Below, piece after piece: positions 39,301-49,945 of a stretch of DNA of 64,000 nt (position 1 is its first letter; every line of letters starts with the position of its first letter). Below the pieces are notes generated by a model that searched no databases, was not told the origin of the DNA, and saw only the letters and a list, made by a program, of their open reading frames with translations. Location: positions 201,735,322-201,799,321 of the forward strand of contig CM060680.1 in assembly GCA_030686995.1 (NCBI GenBank), written 5' to 3'. The translations under genes were made by a program, and so were the position numbers. This stretch comes from Artemisia argyi (lineage: Eukaryota > Streptophyta > Magnoliopsida > Asterales > Asteraceae).

Positions 39301-40130
39301 GTAAACGGCATGCTCTTGTTATGGAAGACTTCCAACCATGTATGACTGCAAGTGGGCTTGAGAATATGTTGGAGAAGTTCAACTATCACGATGTCGTGAT
39401 TCTCTGGATCAATGATACCACTGCGCTTGCTATTTTAGAACTCCAGCAATTGGTAACTTCATCTTCCACATGTTAAGTTATAGAGTTATAAGTTTGAGCT
39501 AATTGTCATATTAGAGGAAGCTAATTGGTTTCTGATCCCCTTTCATTCAGTAAGTCCATGCCATACTGTGTGTGTGATTGTTTTTAGTTTATATAATGTT
39601 TCATTTCTGAAGTTAAACAATTTTCTTTAACGCTGAAAAATCATAATGGTGGATGGTTTTATTAACTTCAATCTTGATGATATGTGCATTCTTAATTGTA
39701 TTGATTAGGTTGAGTCAGGTTACGGCTTCTTGTTAACAAGTTTAGAATATCTTTCTGCAGCTCTTGAAGCATGTCAATCAATTAAGTGTCCAGTTACAGT
39801 ATGTGTAGTTGGAGAGAATGATGTACTCGTAAGCTCTATCCCAGAAAGAGGTAAACATGACTACATTCTCATTCATAGAGTTTCCACTGTCCATAGCAAG
39901 ATACTTGCATAGTAGATAACACTGAATGATTTGCATGATTTCTAGAGGTGGCAATTTCAGTCCATTAACTTGTCAACGGATCATTTTGAGCTGTGTTTTA
40001 TCTCAAACATGCCAAACTAAAGGAAATTTAGCTTAAAGGGGAAACAGGTCAAATGGGTCAAACTGATTGAAAGATGTTTAGGGTATATTAATTTCACTAC
40101 TTGTTCGATGAACTCGACTCTATTGCAACA
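36391..40130. other. No intact gene; coding-like scraps of unknown origin
   Basis: Short stretches look protein-coding but are broken: at 38300-38500 (VKAACTIIMPQQAKRRGHLY), 39300-39455 (SGLENMLEKFNYHDVVILW) and 39730-39912 (SAALEACQSIKCPVTVCVVG). I do not recognise the parent genes. A ~40-bp segment (CTTGTATAAATAAGTGGCTT...) is tandemly duplicated at about 37998-38075. Given the identifiable CDC48 and clathrin fragments next door, these are probably further gene fragments. Confidence 0.45.
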
Positions 40131-40131
40131 C

Positions 40132-40282
40132 AGGTTTGAAGAGTCGATGAAATTTGCACGGAGGAGTGTGAGTGACGCTCATTCGCAAACAGTCTAGGGG
40201 GATTGGCTCCGAGTTCAGGTTCTCAGAGCCGAGTGGCCGTGCCCCAACTGGTGGAGCTGATGATGATGACCTTTAGAATGAG
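40132..40282 (+). pseudogene. CDC48 (AAA ATPase) C-terminal fragment
   Basis: FEESMKFARRSVSDA is the conserved CDC48/p97 C-terminal segment. After an internal deletion and frame change the sequence resumes as SRGIGSEFRFSEPS and ends in the acidic ADDDDL tail with a stop, followed by 3'-UTR-like sequence containing AATAAA. About 12 residues of the usual linker between the two parts are missing. CDC48 is a hexameric segregase; this ~50-codon remnant cannot function. An AG acceptor-like site precedes the first block, hinting at a genomic rather than cDNA origin. Confidence 0.88.
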
Positions 40283-40562
40283 GCTTACAATAAAACTGTA
40301 CTATATGTTAACTGGATGGTGCTTTTTTCTACATTAAGCTCGACTTTGTGTTCTGTAGAAAATAAATTTAGATAAGACCCAGCATCTGATGTGTTTGCTC
40401 AAGGGTGTTAGATATTCACTTGAAATTTTTTAAAATACTTCAAAACTTCAGTTAAACTACTATTTTTTTTTTTCTTTTTTTTTTTCATAAAAAAATAAAT
40501 AAATGTACTTATTAGTAAAATCTTATTCGAGTTTTGAAGGAGATACTTCAAAAATGACCCCA

Positions 40563-41010
40563 AGAAGAAGTATAAAGATAATGTGTGAGATCCGGGACAA
40601 ATCCAAAGCAGTCACACACATTGATCAATGGCCTTGCATCAGGAAGTTTGGCTTTCCTTAAAAAGTTTTTGGCCTTCTCATCATCATAAAAGTTTGATTC
40701 TCTTGTTACACGCTCAACCTCCTTGATTTGTCCTGTCTTCGCAGCTGCCTCAATGTATTTGAAGTGAATTTCAGGATCCTTGCTGTGATGTTCAACAATA
40801 CTTAGTGATAGTACACGTCAAACACAGTAAACCTGCAGTTGTTTTGCATAGATATGTGTCAGCTTACCTGGAGCTCAAATATACCACAAGAAGAAGTACA
40901 GACCTTCATACACCCAGCTGCTCACAGTATTCTTTGGCAACCTACAGTAAATACAATGGTCAGCAAAGTGGAAAATGAAAATGACAACCACACAGAGTTC
41001 AAAGCTTCTG

Positions 41011-41054
<44 letters not shown>

Positions 41055-41969
41055 ACTTCCAAAACTGACCATTTCTAATTACCTGCACAATTTCCCCTTA
41101 GATTGACCAGCAAAAGATCCTTCATGCACTCAACTGCCCACTCCTTTGACAGTGTCCCAAACAATTTGACAAGAGACTAAAAATGCAAAATAGTTTGGTG
41201 TTAGTCCAAATAAATGTCACAACCTAAAGTAAAAAGTCCAGCAATAGACAAACCTGTGGCTCAATAGCATGAGTGTTTACAATGACACGCTTGATATCAG
41301 GCAATTCACTGTAATGCTGCAGAAAGCACAAATGTTAATCAATCACATAAGATACCTTCACTGGAAAAAGACAAATTTGGCACATTAACCAACCTGGAGG
41401 GCTCGGACAAAAAGACCTGCTTTCTCACACAGTTGAGCAATGTGAGGACGATCGTAGTGACTGAACATGCCATTTGCTAATATGGCATCAGCAACATTAG
41501 GGAATGTCACAAGATTAATCTCAAGAACCTGTACAGTGTAGAGATTTTGAGAGCTTGTTTATATACACAACGCGCATGTACCTTGGTTTGCAGGTGAGCA
41601 TGTTCTGGCAGGTTGGGCTTAAGCAAATCCAAGAGGAAAGCTATCGCCTCCCTTATTAGGTTCCTCTGAAAGATTGAATGGGAAAAAAGATGCTTAAAAT
41701 CGGTTAAATTCATAAGATAGAATGAAGGAACAAATAATCAGGCGTATACCCAACCTACACCAAATGAAGAGTGATTATAGTATACTTCTGCCATATATAT
41801 AAATGTGTGCTTATATAAATAAAATTTATAGCTGCACAGAGAGTTACGCCTACCTGCTTGGAGTAAATAAGAATTTATCAAGCTCCCTCCGCTTGGAAAA
41901 AGCTGCAACAACTTTTGGTGTTGCTCTTGCTTTGATGTAGATTTGCAATGCAAGATCATTGTAAACAGT
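40563..41969 (-). pseudogene. Clathrin heavy chain gene fragment, multi-exon, broken
   Basis: Exon-like blocks in order on the minus strand: 41969..41854 ([19 protein letters not shown]), 41665..41582 ([20 protein letters not shown]), 41528..41394 ([20 protein letters not shown]), 41316..41254 ([20 protein letters not shown]), 41176..41083 ([20 protein letters not shown]), about 40944..40870 (VAKEYCEQLGV joined to YEGLYFFLW, then stop) and about 40795..40563 ([20 protein letters not shown] through [12 protein letters not shown]). Most have AG/GT borders, so introns were retained. The parent is the ~1700-residue triskelion subunit of vesicle coats; only part of the leg repeats is here. Missing exon parts, a stop and the poly(T) within an intron show it is dead. 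Confidence 0.92.
41012..41053. repeat. Poly(T) tract, 42 bp
   Basis: A homopolymer inside an intron of the clathrin fragment; it could be the reversed poly(A) of a small retro-insertion, but no target duplication was identified. Confidence 0.9.
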
Positions 41970-42257
41970 CTGCAGGTAAAATTTAAATAAACCAAGTTTT
42001 AATAATGGAACATTTACTGTAAATAAAAGCAAACTCAAAACTTTGATATTGTATACCTTCACAAGATATCCACAACATGATACTTTCAACACCAACAAAA
42101 CCATAAAGTTCATTAAGAAAAATCAAAATTCTCGTTCTGGCGATGAGTGATTCAGATACTCTAAAATTCAAATCCAGTGCACCTTGTATAGTACTAAAGT
42201 GCTTTATAAAAAGTGTAAATGATTTCAAAGAACAAATCTACAAATGGGAGTGCCGAT

Positions 42258-42535
42258 TGTGCCAACGTTTCAATATTGCAACTTAACTCAATGGTGTTGA
42301 AGACACATTCCTTCAATATCCATTAGGGTCGATTCAAAGTTCTTTAGGTTGCTGATTAACGTGTTCCTAGAAACGGGTTGTTTCTGATCTGAGGTTATAA
42401 CAGGCGAGCTTCTTTTGGCTGATCTTGAACCTCTAAAAGCACCAAGGCTTGCATCTGTTGTGCGTACGAGATGAATCAGGTTCATTTGTAGTTAATCTTG
42501 AAGATCTTGTTGTTTGTGAAAAGGTGGATCTAGAT
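42258..42535 (-). pseudogene. Unidentified coding-like fragment, Ser/Arg-rich
   Basis: A minus-strand frame reads TDASLGAFRGSRSAKRSSPV, then SRNTLISNLKNFESTLMDIE, with a second frame upstream (STFSQTTRSSRLTT). The composition (basic and Ser-rich, then a helical end) resembles a cytoskeletal or cell-cycle protein tail, but I cannot name the family. It lies 5' of the clathrin fragment on the same strand and is not part of clathrin. Confidence 0.4.
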
Positions 42536-42540
42536 ACCGG

Positions 42541-42543
<3 letters not shown>

Positions 42544-42583
<40 letters not shown>
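42544..42583. repeat. Poly(T) tract, 40 bp
   Basis: A homopolymer directly beside the unidentified fragment. Confidence 0.9.
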
Positions 42584-42586
<3 letters not shown>

Positions 42587-42694
42587 CTTTTTTTTGTAAA
42601 GGGGAGTAATCCTACACCATAGTAAAATTTATTAACCAAAAACATTGAAGTACAAAGGATCCCTCATCTCAGTCCCTCAGGACACTTACCATTA

Positions 42695-42696
<2 letters not shown>

Positions 42697-42782
<86 letters not shown>

Positions 42783-42797
42783 AAAAAAAAAAAAAAA
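42697..42797. repeat. (AT)n microsatellite with poly(A) tail
   Basis: About 80 bp of AT repeat followed by about 21 A. It marks the edge of homology between the 3' flanks of copies B and C. Confidence 0.93.
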
Positions 42798-43176
42798 GCT
42801 AAACCTTAGTTAATTTTTACTTTTGTCAAATGGGTTCTATTGTCTGTGATGAATCAACAAAAAATTTAGCTCAAAGGTTTTTTTAATAAAGACGGGTCAA
42901 ACCAATCAATTGAGCTAAATTTTTACCTAATCAACCCATATGGAACTTCTATTCATCTATATGAGATGTCTCGTATTACACTTAAGAATGAGAGTGATAA
43001 CATTGAAATGATATTGCATACAATATAATGTTCATATATCTCAGTTGGTGAAAGGAAATGTAAACAAGGAGTTACACATAAGAAACCTTTGATAGATGGA
43101 AATGATACAAAACAGTATATAGATCTAACAGTATTACGCAATATCTTTTGGAATGACCCTCATGGTTAAATATGGT

Positions 43177-43791
43177 TCAGTAGAAGTAGTCAAACCTTTC
43201 CCTAACGAAAATGCCACCACAATATGTAGCACTTATCAATTCCACAATAAGAGGAAATTGAAGGGTCACAAAAGATGTAATTGGAAGGCATGTCAATGCA
43301 CCTATCGGAATAAGCATCGACGAGTTACCTTGTCCAAACACAAGGAACAATGTTGCTCCAAAAGCTATGATCATTGCTGTTGTTGATAGGAACAACATCG
43401 TGAGGCCGATAATCAGCTTTGTAGGTAACTTATAAAGAAAGTCTTGTTCCGCAAAACGTGCAGTAAGGATGGATAAAAACAACAACAACGATGTAACAGC
43501 TGTGAATAATGATATCGCATCTGATATAGCAAATACTATGAACAGAATGTTGTTTGTGAAAACTGGTATCCCTGATTCCTGATTATTTCCACCGGGCACA
43601 GTTATAGCTGCTGCAAATACAATGGTGATAATGAGTGCAGCTGTAATTGTGTATGACTCGGCGGTTTTCTTTATCCAGTTTTCTCCCTCGATCACTAGGT
43701 CTTTGTGTTCTCTAGTGAATACCATTTCAGGCGTTTCGTCATCTGAGTTCTTTTGTATCCGGTTTAAGGGACATACAAATCGTTCAACTTC
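43177..43791 (-). CDS. Copy C exon 7: PGG four-helix membrane domain
   Basis: 615 nt, as in copy B. It contains [25 protein letters not shown] and three further hydrophobic segments ending in [15 protein letters not shown]. Few substitutions separate it from copy B and no stop interrupts it. Confidence 0.85.
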   Translation of the reverse strand, partial: EVERFVCPLNRIQKNSDDETPEMVFTREHKDLVIEGENWIKKTAESYTITAALIITIVFAAAITVPGGNNQESGIPVFTNNILFIVFAISDAISLFTAVTSLLLFLSILTARFAEQDFLYKLPTKLIIGLTMLFLSTTAMIIAFGATLFLVFGQGNSSMLIPIGALTCLPITSFVTLQFPLIVELISATYCGGIFVRERFDYFY

Positions 43792-43902
43792 CTAATAAAT
43801 ATTACGATATATTAACCTTAGAAGATATATAATAATACGTCTTAAGAACTTTATGTATGCTGAATAAGATTCAAACTTCGAGTCATTGGTTAAAGTACTC
43901 AC

Positions 43903-44480
43903 CTTGAACCATTGTAGTTCACGTTGAATCTGCAAAGCTGCCCCCGATATGAGATTCAATTTGTTAGTAGGTGCTAATCTTGCAGCCAAATGCAAAATAT
44001 TATTCCCAAAAGCATCTTTAATTGTTTTATAAACATTCTTGTGTTCGCTCATTTCGTATAGTAGGCTGTAAATCTTCTCTGAACGGTTGATCACAGAATA
44101 TTGAATAAAATTATGACCATCATCATTGGTACTCCAAATTGCATCAGGAAAATGCGTCATAATACATCTAATAAAAGTGGATGCATTTCTTCTAGTGGCT
44201 TCAAAAGTCGAAGTGGTGTAACACTGATGATAGGTCCTCGGGTTATCTTTAGTAAGTATCTTGTTACTTACATCAGATAAGAGATTTGTAGCATCTTCAT
44301 GAATCTGAATCGTATCTTTAAAGAAAGGTCGTACTGCAACATAAAGACAAATCAAAATCTCAAAAAAATACGTAACTTTCTTTCTCTTACATTTTTGGTC
44401 ATATAAGTATTGTAACTTTTGATTGGTCTTACCAAGTAGCTTAAGGAATCCGTAGAACACAGTTGCAACCACACAAAATA
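43903..44480 (-). CDS. Copy C exons 5-6: linker and last ankyrin repeat
   Basis: Exon 5 (44480..44433) encodes VFCVVATVFYGFLKLL. Exon 6 (44333..43903) encodes [40 protein letters not shown] and [12 protein letters not shown], ending ELQWFK at GTGAGT. The intron between them (99 bp) is open in one frame. Confidence 0.8.
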
Positions 44481-44837
44481 CTGCAAGTTGAGTTGATTGT
44501 TAGAATTGTGGAGGTACGACGTTACGGTTCAACCAGTGAACTACAAAAACATTAATTAGGGTCTCAAATGAAGTATTTACTTTCAACTTTACAAGAAGGG
44601 TTGAATTATAATAAGAATGTAGTTTTCCGTGAGAATCATGTACGAATGGTTTAAAAATTAATTTTCACACTATCTTCTTTGTGGGTGTCCGATTTAAATA
44701 ACTTATTAAGAATGTTTGGTAAAATAATCATATAATATAACATGATAATTAAAAAAAAAATCCATGCAACTATTCATTGATAAATTGTGATTACTTGGAA
44801 GAATTGTTTTTTACAATTAAGTTATAAATTGTTATAA

Positions 44838-45190
44838 TCTTTTATATAATAAAATAAAACCCCAAGTGGGGACTTTTCTATTTCAAAAAAAAAATAAACC
44901 ATACTTTATTTAGTAATAATATTATTTAAAAAAAAGATTATTTTCTTATTAGGTAACATTTTATATTTATCCATAACACAAGTAGAAGATAAATACAAAA
45001 AATATAGATAAGATGTAATTAACAATAGGATTAAAATTTTTAAATAATTATCTTTAATAATAAAAAACTATAATTAAACATCATAAATCAAACAAAAGAA
45101 ATATTAAATTATTTGTTTTATAATAAATAAAAATATATGATTAAGAAATTTAAAAAAAAAAACCCGCGCATGCACGGGCATTATAACTAG
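44838..45190 (+). mobile_element. Short non-autonomous Helitron in copy C intron 4
   Basis: The 5' end follows A as TCTTTTATATAATAAAATAA with CCCCAAGTGGGGACTTTT just inside. The 3' end has a hairpin (CCCGCGCATGCACGGG), a short spacer and CTAG followed by T. Insertion between A and T without target duplication is the Helitron signature. It is 353 bp and non-coding, and the paralogous intron in copy B lacks it. Confidence 0.8.
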
Positions 45191-45405
45191 TTCATTTGTA
45201 CCGTAATTATTGTACTCTATTGTACTCGTATAATCATTAATTGTATGTGATAATCTAAATATATAAAAAGATAATCACATAAAGAAATATGTGATTATTT
45301 GGTTATATTATATGATTATATCAAAAGAATTATTTAGTTGTCAAGAAGCTTTCACGTGAAAGTATTAGGAAGTTATTTAAAAAATTATCTAAATAAGACA
45401 CACGG

Positions 45406-45446
<41 letters not shown>
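45406..45446. repeat. Poly(A) tract, 41 bp
   Basis: A homopolymer in copy C intron 4. Confidence 0.9.
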
Positions 45447-45450
<4 letters not shown>

Positions 45451-46529
45451 AATAGTTTTATCTTCTCACAAGAATAGACATTCTTATATAAACTTTCATC
45501 GTGAGAAAGGAAGAAAAATTAACTCAAAATTTTTTTTCCAAAAGAATCCACAATAATTTGGAGGTTTGGGATTAAAAATATATCCTTGAATTTCTTTCTA
45601 AAAGTTGATTAAAACAAATGTAACTAAATTCTCACGAATTATGATTTTATGTAGCCTACTAAATATTTGGCCTTTATACAACTCATATTTTTAATTTTGA
45701 CTTTTATATGTATATTGTGACAATTTTACCATTTTATATATCAATAACAGAGGGGTAAAATGTGACAAGCTGGTTACATTTTTTTTTTATTTTATTTATT
45801 ATTTCTTATTTAAAGATAGTACGAAAAACTAAATGATCAATTTATTTTCCCAGCCTCTCTCTGGGATACAAATTTAAATATTTTCAGGAAACTTTTTCTT
45901 TTCTAATATTCTTTAACTTCAAACTATTAAAAAGGCTTTATGTTTGTGATGATACAACCAATTCGTTGAAAAATAGGAGTTTAATACGAGTAGTAGTTTG
46001 GGAAATGAAAAATCGTCTTGTTTTGTTTAGGGAATTTTAAATAAGAAGTTGAAAAAATTATCAAATTCTTTTCTTTTAATCTTTTATCATGTTATTGTTA
46101 TTTAATGTTTATCATCTCATGACGTACCTGCAAAAAGATAAATAAATATCTTTAAAGTTTGGCGACCACGTGAAGAATCTCCATAGTTCCAAAGTCTTTC
46201 TATAGTAGGCCTGTAGGGAGCAGCCATCCTATCAACCTCATCCACCAAATCTGAAACATAGATCAAAAGTTGGCGTGCGTACATGAGCTTTTATTAATTA
46301 AAATATTTAAGAAGCAAATTCATTACCTCTCCTAGTTTCCCAAAAATTGAGTTCACCTGGAAAGTTTTGAGCTAAAGCCGTCAACACAGCATCACTATCG
46401 GAAACTATGGCACCGGGGTAATCCTTGATTATCTTTTTTGCTAAGCCTACATTTTTCAGAAAATTAGTGGTATATAAAATGACAAGCTCATCACAACTTT
46501 TTTGAAGACATGCAATAGACGACACTTAC

Positions 46530-47286
46530 GAAAATCTTGACAAGAAATAGCAAGAACGACAAGATCCTCGCCACTTTTGCCCGTAAAAAGAGCATCGTAC
46601 TCTTTTTTTAGTTGTTCAAGCAGACACTTAGATGTCTTGATATCCTCACCACTTTTGCCCGTATAAAGATCATCGTACTCTGTTTGTTGTTCAAACGTCT
46701 TACATGTCATGATATCCTCGCCCCTTAAATGTGCATCGTACTCTTTTTCTTTTTCTTCAAGCAGATACCTATATACTTTCATGTGCTCAAACAAACAGTG
46801 AGATGTCTTGAAATGCATATTGGAAACAGATAAGGCAAGTGGAGTGTGACCCTCATTGTCTTTGGCTAATAACAATTTTGGGTTTCTTTCCACCAGCATG
46901 TTGACAGCTTCAATGTGGCCACCAATAGCAGCAACATGAAGAAGACTGCTTCCATCTGAATTTACCAAATCTAGTAGTGTGTTCTCTTCCGGTGTCATTC
47001 CCAACAATTTCTCTAATAATTCATGATTCCTGGTAGAAGAACCCATCTCTTACATGGAGTACTGTGTTTCCATTATTCTTGAATTTGTCCCAGGGATTAA
47101 GACCAACTTCTTTTAATTGGTATATTACCATATCTATGTGTCCTTTTATAATATATTCATAAACCCATCTCTTATTCTCTTCTTTCCTGGTCTTTTCTTC
47201 TGTTGGTTCGTCTTTTGATTTTGCATCTTCGGATATTGAATTCATTTCTATTACTGATTCTGCTTGTCTTGTCGTCATTTTTGTTT
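46530..47286 (-). CDS. Copy C exon 2: ankyrin repeats with one-base insertion
   Basis: It opens ETKMTTRQAESVIEMNSISE after a CATGTAG acceptor and is in frame with the phase-1 donor of exon 1, 267 bp away. The ankyrin block is split by the extra base near 47045; [12 protein letters not shown] and [11 protein letters not shown] follow in the shifted frame. The linker carries three imperfect copies of a K/E/Q unit ([41 protein letters not shown]). Confidence 0.78.
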
Positions 47287-47553
47287 CTACATGATCAAAA
47301 TTTTCAATTTGGTTATCAAGGTTAAGAAAAACTAGAATGAACTTACGCTCAATTAGTAACAACATCTTAAGAGTATGTACTTCAATTTACACTGAGTTGG
47401 TTCCCCTAAAATATAACTCATCACTTAAAGTACGTCTTAAACCAAATTGGAATCATTAGAAAACTAAAAAGCCCACCTAATTAAAATTGATATACGGCCA
47501 AGCGGTGTAAAACCAAACAAATAAAACTTCGATTAGCATAGGAAACGTTGTAC

Positions 47554-47980
47554 CTGCAACTGCTTGTTCACGAACTGAAGGACCATAACTACGTTGCAGT
47601 TCATCCCATAGATCTTTAGCAGTGAAATCTGGGCTCTTTTGCTTGTGTGTGAGATGATTGACAACCTTGTTGAATGCTTGTTCAGAAAGTGAACCGAGAA
47701 TCCAACCTTTGACAAGGGAATCTGATATGATCCATGCCTCCAAGTCTCCCTCTTTCCCCTTCCCATTCCCCACAGGACGTGGGAACTGACCATCGATGAA
47801 ACCATACATTTGATGACTCTTTAAGAGGATTAACATCTGTGTTTTCCACATATTATACTTATTCTTACCGCTCAGCTTCACCGTAACAAAATTTGGGGCA
47901 ATAGCATGTGAAGGGTATGGGTATACTTCACTAACATTTACTATGAAGCTTGGATTCGAAGTTGAATTTGTATCCGTCAT
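47554..47980 (-). CDS. Copy C exon 1: copia gag-like domain
   Basis: 427 nt from ATG to the GCAG|GTACAA donor. The protein begins [20 protein letters not shown] and contains [47 protein letters not shown] and TAKDLWDELQRSYGPS. It is highly similar to copy A exon 1. Its 5' leader is interrupted by the LINE whose left edge is 78 bp upstream of the ATG. Confidence 0.8.
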
Positions 47981-48058
47981 CTTGATCTTAATTTAAGTTT
48001 GTGTCTTGTTTACTCCTATACATAAATTCAACTTGGCTTATTATGGATTGTTGCACTC

Positions 48059-48496
48059 ATGGGGAGAATTCCGACGGCGAGTGCCTTGAGACATAGGAAT
48101 ATTCAGGTCGCGGATGTCTCTTGTACGTTTTGTGGGGAGGCGGAAGAGACGGTAGATCATCTCTTCACGGGTTGTCTTTTGTCCGCCAGAGTTTGGCAGC
48201 ATTTATCATCGTGGTGCAAGGTTCAAAACTTCTTTGCTTTCTCTTTCAAGGATCTTTTGGACTTTCAAAACTTTGTGGGGCTATCGGGGAGAGTTAAAGA
48301 AATATTCTACGGGATCATCATCATTGGCTGCTGGTGTATATGGAGGGCTAGAAACCTTCTGAAGTTCCAAAAAAAGAAGGCTAAGGTTGAAGAGATTATA
48401 GGGGAAATCAAAGCGTTGGGTTTTCTTTGGGCCAGAAATAGAGCAAAGATCCCTTCTTTGGATTGGGATCGATGGTGTAATTTTGTAATTATGTAA
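48059..48496 (+). pseudogene. LINE ORF2 C-terminus, zf-RVT domain
   Basis: The reverse-transcriptase zinc-binding module typical of plant L1-type ORF2 is recognisable: IPTASALRHRNIQV, CTFCGEAEETVDHLFTGC and VWQHLSSWC, with the C-x2-C...H...C spacing, followed by IIGCWCIWRARNLLKFQ. The apparent ATG at the first base results from where the insertion was truncated. Endonuclease and RT domains are absent. Confidence 0.9.
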
Positions 48497-48576
48497 TTGT
48501 CTTTTGCTGTTTGTAGCGTCGTCCCGTTTTGTGGATTGGCGGGTTTTTCTAATGAAGTTCACCTTTCAAAAAAAAA
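48059..48576 (+). mobile_element. 5'-truncated LINE insertion with 16-bp target duplication
   Basis: ATGGATTGTTGCACTC stands at 48043-48058 and again at 48577-48592, bracketing about 518 bp that end in a short poly(A). This is the hallmark of target-primed reverse transcription. The insert carries the last 145 codons of a LINE ORF2 and a short 3' UTR. The corresponding place upstream of copy A lacks it. Confidence 0.93.
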
Positions 48577-49945
48577 ATGGATTGTTGCACTCCTATACAA
48601 GTGGCATATGCAACTTGGCTTTTAATAATGCTAAGAAAATCGCCAATAGGATTTGGTGGCATTTACAAGTGGTGGATTGGGATAAGAGATATGAGGAGAC
48701 TATATATCATAAGTCTTCGGTCATTTTATGGTTTAAGATTTATTAAAATTTTATATTTTACTATTGATACATTTAGATAAAATTGAAGTTTTTAGAAAAG
48801 TTTATCATTACGAAACGAAATTTGATCAGTATCCCGTGACGCCGCAAGACCCACCATCACTGCTCAAATCATATATCGAATGTTATAAATCAAACAACCT
48901 ACTCATTTCATATGTATTGTTGTGGGATGTATTAACCATACGGGGGACAAGGGTGGCGGCCCCTTGTCTCCTCCTTGTCCCTTATTTTTTTTCAGTATAA
49001 TCCCGCTTTTTGTCAGTTTCTGTTCCGTATTTCTGACAGTTTTAAGCGTTTGACATATTAAATTTTACATTTTCTGTTCCGCACTTTCAGGTTTATAGCT
49101 TTTTGATATAAACAAAATTATAAAAATAAAAAAAAAATAAAAAAAAATAGAGGAAGGGTGTGGTCAACAATAGCCATTGCTGTTCATGCTACTATTTTTT
49201 TCCCCTTTTTTAATCTTTTATACGTAGTATATCATGAGCCATCACAGTTAGTTATTAGAAAAAGAAAAATGATTGTTGTACCTAAATGTGCCTAATAACA
49301 TGCCTACAAATCTGATTGGTCATTTTTTCGAAAATTAAGCAAACATTTTATGTGATTCCTACTATACCCATTTGTTAATAGTTAAGAATACTTTCCGTAT
49401 CTTCTTATCACAATTAGTAACCGCTGTTTGCCTGTTTCCATGGATCACGTCACAACCGGCCATCAAAACCTTATCTTCATTAACATACGCTTACTTTTAA
49501 ACAAGATCATGCACACTAATATACCCAAGTGATACTGTAGTAATACTGTAATCCTACAATGGATTAATATTATACAAACTTTAAGAGTATATATTTTAAG
49601 ATAAACAAACAAAGGATAACTGATTGAATCGAGTGGTAGCCAGTGTGTCGTTTCTGAACCAAGTATTATATCGAATTCGAAGATGACGTGACACTAGTTG
49701 TTTGATCTGCTTACAATGCAATTTGATTTTTAGATCATAAGAAAAAATAATATTATTGTGTGGACTTGAATATTCATGCATAAAGACGTTTTCTTTTGGC
49801 ATATAAAATTAACAGGAAGAAAGTTGTTCATAATCTTTGGGTTATCCAATTGAAAGGAGACGAAGATCACATAATTAAACAGAGAAAATATTAAAACTTA
49901 ATAAGGAATTAATTTACTAAGGGTATATAAGGAATACTATCATTA

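Larger units (their letters stand above)
43177..47980 (-). pseudogene. Copy C: gag-like/ankyrin/PGG gene with a one-base frameshift
   Basis: Seven exons: 47980..47554, 47286..46530, 46446..46327, 46250..46128, 44480..44433, 44333..43903 and 43791..43177. Lengths equal those of copy B except exon 2 (757 versus 606 nt: three repeat units instead of one, plus one extra base). The extra base is at about 47045: where B reads CATGTAGCAGTGGGTTC, C reads CATGTAAGAGATGGGTTC. This shifts the frame after NTVLHV and ends translation about nine codons later. Everything downstream, including TVPGG and four hydrophobic helices, remains open in the original frame, so decay is recent or the base is an assembly error or polymorphism. 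Intron 1 is only 267 bp, the clearest view of the gag-ankyrin junction. Confidence 0.8.

Noticed and set aside
42953..43141. Small minus-strand ORF after copy C
   Set aside because: It lies in the 3' flank shared with copy B, where the frame is not kept.
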